DNA of 64,000 nt from Pirellulaceae bacterium (GCA_029243025.1 JAQWSU010000045.1:744001-808000), one strand, 5' to 3'. Numbered from the stretch's first letter, positions 45,100 to 55,302 are shown. Numbers and translations are program-made. Notes: generated from the sequence alone by a model not told the origin.

Positions 45100-46091
45100 T
45101 CTCGTTACCCTCTTCTGATCTTCCTCTGACAATTGACCTTCGTTGTTAAGGAAACGACCGTATGAAGACCGTTCTATCGAGTCTACGCCTTTGGATCAAT
45201 TTCGGGGGTAGAATCCTACGGATTTCATAGCGAGATCGATCACCTTATGTTTCCACATGGGTGAATACTACGGGTGAGCCGGCAAAGTTCACCACGAAAA
45301 GACCGGAATTTTCGATAGAAGCGTAAGGCGCGTTTCGACCGACGATTAATGCAACGCGACCCCGGGTCGGATTTTCGAAAAAACGACGCAGCTGAAAGCC
45401 CCCATCAGCAGCCGCAACAAGCCGGCGTTCCAGCCTGAAAACGGCTCACAAATCGACTTAAAATAGCAGTTCACCACTCGTCGCCGAGCCACTGCACCGT
45501 CAGCTGTGAGCCAATGCCAAGCGAAGAACGCGCTTCCAATCTGCTAGCGGCTGACAGCCTCCGCTTTCGTTTCCCGACTGAAGTCAGATGGTCGCTTGAC
45601 AGTTGGGGCGATCGAACTCGCCACCTAGTCGCTGATCTTTCTCGAGCGGATATTCAAAACGATTTCGGTCAGAAGCGGGAACAAAGCGTGGTGAGATTTG
45701 CAATCACTTTCGATCGATTATTGAGGCCATTTCCAGATCACCAATTCGTTACCTGATTGAATTTTCTCAACTGATCAGTTCCGTCGCTGTCGGCATCCCA
45801 AATCCCCAGATCGCAGCTTCCAGATCGAGCCGTCCCAAAACCAGCTGTCTCGCAAAGATGCGGTAACCGCATGACCTACCTCATGCCAATTTCCCCAGCG
45901 GGGGTACGATCCAGCGGGCAGCGTCGATGTATTTGGCATACGATCAGCGGTGCCACTTCTGCCAAGCAAATCTGGCACTCCGATCCGGTTTAACAAATCC
46001 GGTCAAGCATGCGACGTGCACCAGGCCAAGAGCGTCACGGGGGATCCCTTCCAGCTTGAGCGATCCATCATCGCTGATGGTGATGACCCTA
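45100..46091. other. Long region upstream of pckA, no firm gene
   Basis: Nearly 1 kb. The part next to pckA should hold its promoter. Between about 45760 and 46090 the minus strand shows protein-like fragments in different frames (for example DDGSLKLEGIPRDALGLVHV, WHEVGHAVTASLRDSWFWDG, and in a third frame GIWDADSDGTDQL), which may be remnants of a decayed gene downstream of the patatin-like gene. This is weak; no start, stop or family could be fixed. The plus-strand open frame 45514-45756 has no ribosome binding site. Confidence 0.3.
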
Positions 46092-48497
46092 TCAGGACCT
46101 CTTATCAATCGTCCCGTTGAACTGACTTTGCTTCTCTGCATCAGCGAGCGCGGAAGCCGCCACGTGAAAACCTAACTCTCGGTAGACTTCAAATCGCGTC
46201 TCGTCAAAAAATTGATCGGCAGTCGACTCATGAGGAAAGGCGTTTACTTTTCGCTTATAGAATCGAATGTATTCAGGCTCGTCACCTGTGTAGGAGAGTT
46301 TGAGATAGATCAACGTGCCCTGCTTACCGTCTCGATAGGTAATGTTCCCGATCGCAAAGTGTTTTTTCGAAACGCCATGCTTGTCAGGCAAGATATCCGC
46401 TAGATCAATTTCAATTCGAACGTCCAAGTCGATACTCGCATAGCGTTGCAGAGTGGTTAAGTCGAAGAATTCGAAATTGGGATCGGCGCTTCCGTCGACA
46501 CAGATAATCGTTCGACACCTTCGTTTCAGCAATTCATAGACTCCCAAGTTTTCAATATGCCCTCCATCAGAACAATTCACAAATCGACCTCGATCACTGA
46601 CAACACCGCAAGCTTCGGACAGAAGGGAAAACAGTCCCGGATTTCGTTGCACAAGCCAATCGGTCCAAGTCGCTCCATGCAGACGTCGCGGACTAGGTAA
46701 CCAATAGGCTAAACGGACATTGAGCATTGCCAGGAAAAAGGTAATGGACCGCACCGTTTTGGCACCCATCATCGGTCCAGCGGCAGCAGCAGAAATAGCC
46801 ATCGCACTCCCTAAATCAAGATTGTTATCAACTTGTTCCATTTGTTGAGTTTGACAATAACTTGTGTATTCGCTCCCGCTATATCTTTTCGACAGCAAGA
46901 ATGGAACCGTCTTGCGTTGGCGAAGCTGTGGATCTCGACTTCCTTGCAGATTCAATGCCGTATTAACCAGATGATAGGGAGCCGTACTATGCTCCCCGCC
47001 AAGCTGGCTAAGCCGCAAGGAATCGGCCGACTCGAGACCATCGTCGCCACCCCGAATTAAGAAAGTCCGACTCAAACGATCCCGGTAAAAAGGATGGAGT
47101 GATGTCCGGTTCACATTAACGAACAAGTAATTGAAGAGCCACAACACACAAGCGGCGAGATAAATATCCCACTCGGTCCGAAATCGCAGAATTGACAACT
47201 CGGGTATCCAAGCCTCACTTTTGCGGTCGGGCCGCAACTCAATGGTGAGCTGCTCGCTTCGACGCGTTGTCAATCGCCGCAAGATGGGCGAACGATTCCA
47301 CCATTCTGTTTGGGGCGCAGATACTCGGTACAGTTTCAAAGCCGTCGTTTGAATTTGGTCAGGATCGATGGCCGCATAGTCAATCCGATAGTCTTCAAAC
47401 CGTTGCTGTTTACGCGTCAAGATCTCACTTACGATCTTATCGAGAGCCGTTGTGTCCCCAGTCGCTGCATATCGTGCCAAGGCAGCCCGATATTCGGTCA
47501 AGACGTTCCTGTCGATCTGAGGTGAATTCACGACAAAAACACAACAAAACATGAAAACGGCTAACAACGTCAACGGTGCGAGAATCCCACATGCCCAAAG
47601 TAGCACCGTGCGCCGATAACGAACCGCACCGAAAACGAAGCTTATCACAACCACCACAACCACCCAAAATAACCAGCTACGATAGCCAAGCCCGATATGA
47701 GTCTGAAGCCAATGGCGAATGCTATTGAATACGGCCGTCGAGTTATTATCGATCAGAAACTCAAGCCCTCCCAGAACAGGCAGAGCTAACAATGAGAAAA
47801 CGGCAAAGACCAAACAGGCTCCGGCCCGTCGGTCAGCCCGATCGCGTTGTTCCCAGTTCAACCGGCGCAACTGCCGGACTGGCCGCAAAAACACGGTCAA
47901 GATAAGCGGCGCTACACCAAGTAACGCGAGCATAAAGCTCGGCATAGGTAACGACATCCACTCGGTTACTTCAAAAAACACTTCCGTTATAAACACTAAC
48001 AAGATGATCAACGGCAACAACATCAAGAATGTTTGCAATACACCGATCATGAAGAGCGATGGCATGCGGACACCATTAAACAATCCTCCGGGAACCAAGA
48101 AATTGCTGTTATTCCGAAGATGATTCAATGCTGGCGGCTCTTCCACACCGTCGCGATGCACTAGTAACTGCTCGCCACCATGACCCTCCGCCATCAATGC
48201 ACTCAAACACGCCCCCGTATAACCGCCACCTGACACGGTGGAGAGATAATCAACATATTTGAAAAGTCCGCGTTTGATCAAGAATTGAGTAACGCCCAAA
48301 CTGAACGAAGCAGCGCGTATACCGCCTCCCGAAAATGCCAGTCCGGTAAGATCGAGGTCTGCGCTGGGCCCTGTTTCGCCTGCGTCTTCTGGCAATTTCC
48401 GTTGATCGTTCGCTTCACGACGACGACGACGTATTTCCTCGATTTCTGCCGGAAATACGGCTGACCGAAAATCCTCGCCCTCAAAATTACGGTGCAT
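46092..48497 (-). CDS. Patatin/cPLA2-like phospholipase with membrane segments
   Basis: 801 residues. The N-terminal part has the patatin-type oxyanion motif LTGLAFSGGGIRAASFSLGV (about 50-69) and the nucleophile region DYLSTVSGGGYTGACLSA near 84-101. The catalytic aspartate motif lies far downstream as FVNCSDGGHIENLGVYELL near 655. Between them is a large insert with five or six membrane segments (about 165-340, for example LMLLPLIILLVFITEVFF, LVFAVFSLLALPVLGG, SWLFWVVVVVVISFVFG, LTLLAVFMFCCVFVV) and one more near 450. The lipase domain is thus split by a membrane-anchored insert. Probable Ser-Asp dyad lipid acyl hydrolase at the inner membrane. The start ATG is 48497; no operon partner. Confidence 0.8.
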   Translation of the reverse strand: MHRNFEGEDFRSAVFPAEIEEIRRRRREANDQRKLPEDAGETGPSADLDLTGLAFSGGGIRAASFSLGVTQFLIKRGLFKYVDYLSTVSGGGYTGACLSALMAEGHGGEQLLVHRDGVEEPPALNHLRNNSNFLVPGGLFNGVRMPSLFMIGVLQTFLMLLPLIILLVFITEVFFEVTEWMSLPMPSFMLALLGVAPLILTVFLRPVRQLRRLNWEQRDRADRRAGACLVFAVFSLLALPVLGGLEFLIDNNSTAVFNSIRHWLQTHIGLGYRSWLFWVVVVVVISFVFGAVRYRRTVLLWACGILAPLTLLAVFMFCCVFVVNSPQIDRNVLTEYRAALARYAATGDTTALDKIVSEILTRKQQRFEDYRIDYAAIDPDQIQTTALKLYRVSAPQTEWWNRSPILRRLTTRRSEQLTIELRPDRKSEAWIPELSILRFRTEWDIYLAACVLWLFNYLFVNVNRTSLHPFYRDRLSRTFLIRGGDDGLESADSLRLSQLGGEHSTAPYHLVNTALNLQGSRDPQLRQRKTVPFLLSKRYSGSEYTSYCQTQQMEQVDNNLDLGSAMAISAAAAGPMMGAKTVRSITFFLAMLNVRLAYWLPSPRRLHGATWTDWLVQRNPGLFSLLSEACGVVSDRGRFVNCSDGGHIENLGVYELLKRRCRTIICVDGSADPNFEFFDLTTLQRYASIDLDVRIEIDLADILPDKHGVSKKHFAIGNITYRDGKQGTLIYLKLSYTGDEPEYIRFYKRKVNAFPHESTADQFFDETRFEVYRELGFHVAASALADAEKQSQFNGTIDKRS

Positions 48498-49048
48498 AAA
48501 TCCCCTTATTGCCAGCCATTTCCAGATTCTTGATGACGGATTTCAAACCACTTGTAGTCGCATCAGTCTCACCGCAAGCCTAAGTCTTGTCAAACCGAAC
48601 CGGATTCAAAGCCTAAAACTTCGTCACGCGAAATTGATTCGCTCAATATTGCAGCCGCAGCTTGGCATCGAATGCTTTTAAGTTCAGGTACCAATCCCAG
48701 GCAGACAGCGATCCTGCATCACCAACGTCAGCCGCTACATTCACTGAAAGCTACAATCTAATGTAGATTTTGATCAACTGTTCCACTCATTTCATGGGGC
48801 AGAACAGCCCCGTCGAACGTTGCCCTTCCAGCGGCACTCGAATACAGCCAAGGAGCCAGATTGGCAGGCAACGAAACGAGAGAAAAACAGATTATGAGTG
48901 GTCCCGATTACTCCTTTGGTGCCGAACCATCCGCAAACGCTAGTCATGATTTGATTTTGACTGCTATGATTTTCCCATTGGACACCGCAACCCCTCACGC
49001 TGAACGGCAATGAATCATTGCGATGCGAACCATTCAACCCTCTAAGGG
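48498..49048. other. Intergenic region, nothing recognised
   Basis: About 550 bases upstream of the patatin-like gene. A minus-strand open frame overlapping 48792-49205 has Cys/Arg-rich, shadow-like composition and was not called. Confidence 0.4.
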
Positions 49049-49540
49049 CTAGGAAACAAATGGCTGCCAGTCCAGACCTAGCCTCTTCTCTCGAATCGTC
49101 ACCGGTCGAATCTCTTCGTGACGAAGTTGTCCTCCGAGGTTGGCAGCTCTCGCCATCAGAACAAAGGTAATCACGGTCAGCACAGAGGTCACAACAAGCG
49201 ACCAAACGGGAAGACGCCGACTACCTCGACCAAGATAAAGGCCCAGCATCGACGCGAGTCCCAACAGAAAGATCGCGGATGTCGCTTGATCGGCTGCCTG
49301 CTCATGAGCCTGGGCAATGTCGGCGGGCATCCAGTCCGCCTCTGCCATCGATTCATAGGCAAAATCGCCGGTGAATTTAATCGGAATTGAGATCACCGTC
49401 AAAGTCACGAAGGCAATTAGGCTCAACCGCGTTAATTCCGGACTTCGCTTCGCGAACGCTATGACAAAGAGTATCCCGACAAAAAGCGTTCCCAGAACCG
49501 GGATGTGATTCAGAGCTAAATGAAGATGGACCCAAGTCAT
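49049..49540 (-). CDS. Four-helix membrane protein (DUF2231-like)
   Basis: 163 residues with four hydrophobic segments (about 9-28, 39-56, 87-104 and 111-130). The N-terminus WVHLHLALNHIPVLGTLFVG, with two His residues at the membrane edge, and the second pair of helices resemble small DUF2231-type membrane proteins sometimes found with cytochromes. The two His (His5, His11) could bind haem, but this is not shown. It is preceded by the DUF1559 gene with a gap of about 210 bases, same strand. Family assignment is tentative. Confidence 0.65.
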   Translation of the reverse strand: MTWVHLHLALNHIPVLGTLFVGILFVIAFAKRSPELTRLSLIAFVTLTVISIPIKFTGDFAYESMAEADWMPADIAQAHEQAADQATSAIFLLGLASMLGLYLGRGSRRLPVWSLVVTSVLTVITFVLMARAANLGGQLRHEEIRPVTIREKRLGLDWQPFVS

Positions 49541-49753
49541 GCATCAGTCGCCTGTTCTTACGTGAAAGGTCAGATTGTCTCCTGCGACCTCAATCCTGTC
49601 AAACATGGCGTCAGCCATGGAAGTGTGGTCAGGTCAAAACAGAGGGCAACCCTCAGCGTCGACTACGACGGAGCAACACACGAATTGGAGACACGCTCAA
49701 CGAATCAAAATCGAATTAGATCCGCTTGCCTTTGCCATTTTCATTTTTCGCAT

Positions 49754-50719
49754 TTAACCGCTCCCTCGATCAGATCGATTCGCTTGACGCTGGTGAAGCT
49801 TTGGATCAATCTCAAAGTCGAGTCCCCGAACGGATCCATCGCAAAACACAGCGTACCAAACGGCATGTGGCCCACCAAACCTGAGAGACAATGACATCTC
49901 GTCATCAAGTCCATCATTCCTCGGCATAATCTCCGGATTACAATAGCGATTCAGATCGATACTGTAACCAGCGTACATACTTTCATTGTCGCCGCTATCC
50001 TCTCCATTCTGGTAATCTCTCACAAAAAGATATTTCTCTGCGGCGAACAGTGTTTTCGTACTTCCATCGCGGATGTGCTTATCACGAATCGAACTCCTAA
50101 TAAAACTAACTCCATTGTATTTTCGCGTTTCGGGCCAATCGAATTCCCTAGCATCTTCCAGCGAATCGGGTCCAAAGATGGGTACGGGTCCGACGAAGCT
50201 ACCCGAGTTCACCGCATAACAGGCTCGCGCTACCTGTTCGACGGAGCTTCCATCACGCGGACTGCGAATGTGTTCCGATGGTCCAGCAATCGGCCAAGCC
50301 CGTGACTCACGACGCGTCGGACAAGTAAATACAGTGAGCGGTGATTGAAGTCGACGCGAGGTTGCTTCCCGACGAGTGTCCCCCGTGGCATTCCGTCCCA
50401 ATTCATGGAGTGTATTTTCTTCCAAGTAAGGAAGAATGTTATAGATCCAACCACCGGGCTGATTGCGACCGTAACCCATCTCAGGAATTCCCACCCAAGC
50501 CGCACCCCATCCACCTGAAGGATATTCTTGATGAGCAGCAACATACGACAAGGCGGCCAAGCCAATCTGCTTTAGATTATTGGAACACTGCATACGACGA
50601 GCTGCTTCTCTGGCAGCATTGACAGCCGGCAACAACAGCAGGACCAAAATACCAACAATCGCGATTACAACCAGTAATTCAACAAGCGTAAAAGCACGGG
50701 TCGATCGTTTTCTCAGCAC
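49754..50719 (-). CDS. DUF1559 pseudopilin-like protein
   Basis: 321 residues. The N-terminus is a prepilin-type signal: basic [20 protein letters not shown] with the processing site before Phe10 and Glu at position +5 of the mature protein, then a hydrophobic helix and [20 protein letters not shown], the planctomycete DUF1559 signature. The C-terminal domain contains the family's final pattern ([20 protein letters not shown]). Planctomycetes carry many copies, thought to be type II secretion or pilus-like minor subunits; individual roles are unknown. The start ATG is 50719. It is followed, on the same strand, by the four-helix membrane protein. Confidence 0.9.
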   Translation of the reverse strand: MLRKRSTRAFTLVELLVVIAIVGILVLLLLPAVNAAREAARRMQCSNNLKQIGLAALSYVAAHQEYPSGGWGAAWVGIPEMGYGRNQPGGWIYNILPYLEENTLHELGRNATGDTRREATSRRLQSPLTVFTCPTRRESRAWPIAGPSEHIRSPRDGSSVEQVARACYAVNSGSFVGPVPIFGPDSLEDAREFDWPETRKYNGVSFIRSSIRDKHIRDGSTKTLFAAEKYLFVRDYQNGEDSGDNESMYAGYSIDLNRYCNPEIMPRNDGLDDEMSLSLRFGGPHAVWYAVFCDGSVRGLDFEIDPKLHQRQANRSDRGSG

Positions 50720-50859
50720 GTTTTGTTTTCCCGGTCACAGAATGAGGCTGACAAAGAAACACCATCAGACAGGACGTCCGTCCATGAACTTATCAGAAAA
50801 CGGATCAACCATTCGTATCGTATTGTAAGATCGGAGACAAAACAGCAAATGAATGCGGA

Positions 50860-53664
50860 CTATTTCATACCGCGCAGGATTGGCAAACTCGTTGTCTTCA
50901 TGGAAAGATTGCGCAGCCTCCGCACAATCACACCATTCCCATCGAAGTCAAATGTAATTTCAAGCCGAGCAGGCGTTTCATAAAAGCATAGATGGATCTG
51001 ATAGGTGTTACCATCCGTCCAAGCACCGCTTCCAGCTACCCCCACATTCGTTTCGCTTGGCAATCTGTCTGCCAAACTACCAATCGACGGCATGCGTTTC
51101 TTTATCCATTCACCATGGCCACAAACAAAATCGAAGCGACCTGTTTTGGCTTGGATAGAAAGCGTTGTCTGATCTCCAGTAAAATCGAGCGACATGGATT
51201 CCACACCTTCCGCATTGCTGGGAAATTTGAATTGTTGGCCGTCAATTTCCTGCTGGATTTGCGACATCGATTTTCCGACGACGGCTGGCAGGCGAAGCGT
51301 TTGCAACCGATCATGCAAGGCTTTTTTTACGCGACGATTTGGCAGCAACGGCGCGGATGAAAACCCCGGCAGTAAATAATCCCAGGCTTGTTGCATCACT
51401 GCGCCCATATCAGCAGTACCACTTGTGATTGCAAGTACGGCATCCTGCGCTGGCAACACAATACAAAACTGACCAAAAGCACCATCGCCTCGGTAACTCG
51501 CGTGGCGGCTGCGCCAAAACTGATACCCATAACCTTGATCCCAATCGCTATCAGGACTGCTGCCATTTGATGTTTGACGCGTTGTCGCCGCATCCACCCA
51601 TTCTGAGGAAATCAACTGCCTTCCATTCCATTCGCCCTTCTGCAAATAGAGTTGACCAAAACGCGCAATATCTTCGGTGCGCAGGTTCAAACCAAACCCA
51701 CCATGGCAAATTCCCTCCGAACTTTCCGTCCAGATCGGTGGCTTGATTCCTAACGGATCGAACAACCTTACTTGCAGGTAGTCTACGAGCTTTTCTCCAG
51801 TGACCTTCTGCAAGATCGCCGAGCACATGTAGGTTGCGGGCGTGTTGTAGAGAAAATGCGTGCCCGGCTTGTGCTTCACCGGTAATTCCAAAAACTGTTT
51901 CGAAATCGGCATCGCGGAATCCAAGGAGATTCGCTGGAGATCGCTCGCATCGTGCCCACTGCACATCGACAAGAGATCTCGAATTCGCATGCTTTTCAAA
52001 AATGGACTTGGCTGCGGCGGCAATTCATCAACAAAAAACGATACCACCGTATCATCCAGGCTTAATTTCCCTTCTGCCACAGCCAATCCAACTGCAGTTG
52101 CTGTGAAGCTTTTGCTAAGCGAGTACAACTGATGGGGGTCTTCCGCTGCATAGGGCGCCCACCAGCCTTCCGCGACAACGGCCCCATGTCTCAGCAACAT
52201 AAAGCTATGAACCGAGTCGATCTTATCTAACGCTTCGACGAAATCGAGAATTGCTTGAGACGACACACCTTGGGTTTCCGGGTTACTCCGCGGCAAATCC
52301 GACTTGATTTCCTTGATTCGAATGTTTCGATATTCAACTTGGCCTCGATCTCCCTCGACTCCAATCGGACCATTCGCCGGAATCACGAAAGCCTGCTCTA
52401 AGAGTTCACCATTGCAGGTACACACGGCAACATTATTTTTCACAACAACGACTAACTCATTCCAATCCAAGTGGCGAAACTTTTTCAATTCTCGATAAGG
52501 ACCTGCTAACAAGTAATCACGACACTGCAATTGTCGTCCACGAAGAAACACACCACTGTCCGCATTTGGACTCGCTCGGAATTCCAACTTCAACACAAAA
52601 TCGTTTGGAAATTCACGTTTCGTCCACAACTGTTGAATCTTGCGGCCCTCCGGTGGCGTCGTCACAATTAGTCGACCTGACTTGGCCACAAAACGACCGT
52701 TGGTAGTTGAAATCTCGCCGGCGAAATCGACCGACTCGGTCAAGATCGGCCAAGGAGGCGCATTGGGGTCGCTCGCGTGCCAATTTGCTCGCGTTGTTTT
52801 GTCAGCTTCGCTACTAGGACGAAATTGCCAATCGGTCAGATCCCGTCCATTCAAAAGGCTTTCGTACCCGACAGGTAATTCCTGACTCAAGACATCTCTT
52901 TCGAGAAATCCGTGCGTCGCCAAAATTGGTCGCAACGCAGCGCCCCATTTCGCATAACCCAATGCATTGGGATGGAGCAAATCGGGAAACTCTTCGAGCT
53001 TGGCATCACCGTCAGCATTGGCAAACAATGTCCAGGTATCCAGCAACGTAATCTGTGAATCACCTTTGACAGCCTCCGCAAAAAGCCGATTAATTTCCCG
53101 AATCTTGGCTGAAGGTCGTTTTTTCGCCTCCGAGCTGGGAAAAACACGGCAGAGCACAATCGGCATTTGACGGTTGTGTTTTTTCAAGTCTGCAAGGATT
53201 AGCTTGAGATTGCCAGCGATCAGAGCCGGTGCTGCACCCTCCTCTAAATCATTCGTCCCCATCAAGATCACAACTCCGGCCGGATTTAAGGCCACCACAT
53301 CCTCTTTTAATCGCAGCAGCATCCCCCGCGTCGTATCGCCACTAATTCCGCGATTAGCAACTTTCACACCAGGAAATTCGTTTGCTAAGTTCGAACCCCA
53401 ACCTTGCGTAATGGAATCGCCAAGAAAAACCAGCGCGCCTTGATCTGCCGCAACCGCTTGCGACCATTGAAGGCGACGGTGCTCCCACAGCTTCTGAAAC
53501 CATGGGTAACGGCGTATCGGACCACTTCCCAGCAACCCCTCATCTGTCGCAGGAATCGCGAGACTCGAAGGCTCAGCGAGATTATCTACAGGCTGTGCAG
53601 ACAGGATGTAAGGAAACATTAAAAGGAATGCAACAAGACACATTCGTTTTCCATAAGTGATCAT
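50860..53664 (-). CDS. Secreted three-domain protein: GDSL esterase + DUF1080 + serine beta-lactamase-like
   Basis: 934 residues with a signal peptide (MCLVAFLLMFPYILSAQPV, about 8-26). Domain 1 (about 75-250) is an SGNH/GDSL hydrolase: LVFLGDSITQGWG with Ser84, ISGDTTRG, MGTNDLE and DLLHPNALGY (Asp228, His231). Domain 2 (about 268-453) is DUF1080, a 3-keto-disaccharide hydrolase-like beta-sandwich: LLNGRDLTDWQ, NADSGVFLRGRQLQCRDYLL, WNELVVVVKNNVAVCTCNGE. Domain 3 (about 465-765) is a class C beta-lactamase/DD-peptidase-like domain: SxxK at Ser515-Lys518 (YSLSKSFTA) and YNTPATYM. The last 170 residues resemble the accessory beta domain of such proteins. All three active sites look intact. Carbohydrate or ester substrates are inferred. 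Confidence 0.85.
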   Translation of the reverse strand: MITYGKRMCLVAFLLMFPYILSAQPVDNLAEPSSLAIPATDEGLLGSGPIRRYPWFQKLWEHRRLQWSQAVAADQGALVFLGDSITQGWGSNLANEFPGVKVANRGISGDTTRGMLLRLKEDVVALNPAGVVILMGTNDLEEGAAPALIAGNLKLILADLKKHNRQMPIVLCRVFPSSEAKKRPSAKIREINRLFAEAVKGDSQITLLDTWTLFANADGDAKLEEFPDLLHPNALGYAKWGAALRPILATHGFLERDVLSQELPVGYESLLNGRDLTDWQFRPSSEADKTTRANWHASDPNAPPWPILTESVDFAGEISTTNGRFVAKSGRLIVTTPPEGRKIQQLWTKREFPNDFVLKLEFRASPNADSGVFLRGRQLQCRDYLLAGPYRELKKFRHLDWNELVVVVKNNVAVCTCNGELLEQAFVIPANGPIGVEGDRGQVEYRNIRIKEIKSDLPRSNPETQGVSSQAILDFVEALDKIDSVHSFMLLRHGAVVAEGWWAPYAAEDPHQLYSLSKSFTATAVGLAVAEGKLSLDDTVVSFFVDELPPQPSPFLKSMRIRDLLSMCSGHDASDLQRISLDSAMPISKQFLELPVKHKPGTHFLYNTPATYMCSAILQKVTGEKLVDYLQVRLFDPLGIKPPIWTESSEGICHGGFGLNLRTEDIARFGQLYLQKGEWNGRQLISSEWVDAATTRQTSNGSSPDSDWDQGYGYQFWRSRHASYRGDGAFGQFCIVLPAQDAVLAITSGTADMGAVMQQAWDYLLPGFSSAPLLPNRRVKKALHDRLQTLRLPAVVGKSMSQIQQEIDGQQFKFPSNAEGVESMSLDFTGDQTTLSIQAKTGRFDFVCGHGEWIKKRMPSIGSLADRLPSETNVGVAGSGAWTDGNTYQIHLCFYETPARLEITFDFDGNGVIVRRLRNLSMKTTSLPILRGMK

Positions 53665-54003
53665 AATCTTCCAATTTCGTAAAAGACGACAACTACCTGA
53701 AGGGCGTAGTAGGACAATCCTTATTGTAGATCATGAGATCCTGCACCTGCAGAACACACGGCCCCGTTGACGAGACCCAAGGCCCCGCATTACCACCGCC
53801 ACGTCTCGGTCTTATCTGAACGGGGCGGCATGCCAATCAGCGATCGTTCCGATAACTCGCGACCAGCAGATATTGATCATCGTTCAATTAGATCAGGCAT
53901 GCATCGCTGGATTCCCAAACGGCAGAATGCTTGATGCGATAACTCAAGCGAACAAAGCAGTTTGCGACAACGGCCGTTTCCCTGATTTTCTACTTTGGAA
54001 GTC
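53665..54003. other. Intergenic region, nothing recognised
   Basis: About 340 bases between the esterase gene and the three-domain protein on the same strand, too long for a tight operon. The promoter of the three-domain gene should be here; no terminator hairpin or other structure was found by eye. Confidence 0.4.
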
Positions 54004-54885
54004 TTAACGGCGGTGACGAAACTTACTGGCCAAAAAGAGGAAACCCACGATCAACAGGCTCGCGGAACTCGGCTCCGGAATAGCATGAGAAAACATCCAG
54101 TCATACATTTCGGGTGTGTCGTAGACGCGACCCCAAATCACATGGTCTCCGAGCGGATATTCCGTATAGTTCAGGTCGAGTAAATCGTTTGAGAACTCAA
54201 TCGTTGTCTCACGATCTCTCCGTGAAGGAAACTCTGCAATCATCGGCTCTCCTGCCGACTCCAAGATATTGTTCACGACATTTTGACTGTTGCGCGCTGG
54301 TACGAGGTTGTCATTTCTCGCGTGAAATGCCCAGGTCGGTGTCGCAGCCATGCTCGTGGGGTCAAAGTCAGCAGCAGTTCGAACACCGGCGATAGGAACC
54401 GCAGCGGCAAATCGATCGGGAGCACGACTCGCCATATTCCAAGCCCCGCCGCCTCCCATGGAAAGTCCAGTAATATAAATCCGATCGCCGTCAGCGTTTT
54501 GCTCATCGAGAATACGGTCAACCATTGCCATCACGCTGTCAGTGCGCTGTTCGTCATTCCAGTTAGAAATTGAACCGACTCTCGTCGTCGCCTGCGGCGC
54601 ATAAAGAAACGTCCCACGCTCTTTGGCTGCCGCCAGTAGATTATCGATATTCCCATTGATCTGATTTCGATTGTCAGTCCCCGTCTCACCCGCGCCATGA
54701 AGAAAAAGAATTACTGGCCGACCAGTCGCATGAGTTTCTGCCTCGGGCGGTACGTACAATCGACCCGGTAAATCTTCCATACTGAAATCGATAAAATCAT
54801 CGACGTCAGCGGAATAGCCGATCGACGAGTGATTCAGATGCAAAATCACAATAAGAAACAAGAACTTAGGCACATGTCGCGACAT
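54004..54885 (-). CDS. Secreted alpha/beta-hydrolase (PHB-depolymerase-like esterase) with PEP-CTERM tag
   Basis: 293 residues from the second of two adjacent ATGs (54888 and 54885); the second has AGGAG at 6 nt, a normal spacing. Signal peptide FLFLIVILHLNHSSIGYSA. The fold follows an LpqC/PHB-depolymerase-like pattern: PVILFLHGAGETGTDNRNQI (oxyanion), YITGLSMGGGGAWNMASRAP with nucleophile Ser, FHARNDNLVPARNSQ with Asp, and PLGDHVIWGRVYD with His. It ends with a PEP-CTERM tag (IPEPSSASLLIVGFLFLASK then FRHRR), so it is probably surface-sorted. The 22-bp region holding the ribosome binding site is duplicated just upstream. Polyester or feruloyl-type esters are possible substrates. Confidence 0.85.
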   Translation of the reverse strand: MSRHVPKFLFLIVILHLNHSSIGYSADVDDFIDFSMEDLPGRLYVPPEAETHATGRPVILFLHGAGETGTDNRNQINGNIDNLLAAAKERGTFLYAPQATTRVGSISNWNDEQRTDSVMAMVDRILDEQNADGDRIYITGLSMGGGGAWNMASRAPDRFAAAVPIAGVRTAADFDPTSMAATPTWAFHARNDNLVPARNSQNVVNNILESAGEPMIAEFPSRRDRETTIEFSNDLLDLNYTEYPLGDHVIWGRVYDTPEMYDWMFSHAIPEPSSASLLIVGFLFLASKFRHRR

Positions 54886-54890
54886 CATTC

Positions 54891-54934
54891 TCTCCTTAAG
54901 CTACAGACTCGCTCTCCTTAAGCTACAGACTCGT
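54891..54934 (-). repeat. 22-bp tandem duplication carrying the ribosome binding site
   Basis: Two consecutive 22-bp copies (54891-54912 and 54913-54934) differ only at their last base. Read on the minus strand each contains CTTAAGGAGA, so the mRNA of the esterase has two equally good Shine-Dalgarno sequences, one 6 nt and one 28 nt upstream of ATG 54885. A third, degenerate half-copy (CATCCTTACGCTC) adjoins at 54935. Confidence 0.85.
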
Positions 54935-55243
54935 CATCCTTACGCTCTTTGGCAGCGGGTGAAAAATCTCATGTTTGAATTGCTGTTGCCCCTACTGCGC
55001 AAAAAAAACCCGAATCGCTCTAGGCTATTCAACCAGCGCTGAAATTGGGCGCTGAATGCAGTCTCTAGAACAAATCCGGGGTCGTTAGCTTTACCTCGAA
55101 AGGCATGACATTTTGAGTTCGCCTACTGAACTCAAGAATGATTGAACATAAAAAACAAACGGTATTCTTTAACAAACATCGAGAAACAAATCGAAATTAA
55201 TGGCTCAACAATATTCGTCTTCCATGCCCTTCTCAGCGGTAAC

Positions 55244-55276
55244 AAAAAAGCCACGCTCAACACGAGCGTGGCTTTT
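55244..55276 (-). terminator. Rho-independent terminator of the CBM9/dockerin-like gene
   Basis: On the minus strand AAAAGCCACGCTC pairs with GAGCGTGGCTTTT (13 bp, 5-nt loop) and ends in a T-run, about 25 bases past the stop codon at 55303. Confidence 0.9.
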
Positions 55277-55302
55277 GTTGAATAACAAACTAATTGCTAG
55301 TG

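Larger units (their letters stand above)
54886..55302. other. Leader of the esterase gene and terminator of the next gene
   Basis: It contains the duplicated ribosome-binding region (54891-54934) and the terminator of the CBM9 gene (55244-55276). The remaining 300 bases show no gene; they are AT-rich and must include the esterase promoter. Confidence 0.5.

Noticed and set aside
45514-45756. Plus-strand 80-residue open frame upstream of pckA
   Set aside because: No ribosome binding site or recognisable motif; region is probably regulatory or decayed DNA.
48792-49205. Minus-strand 137-residue Cys/Arg-rich open frame
   Set aside because: Overlaps the four-helix membrane protein in another frame; composition is typical of a shadow frame.
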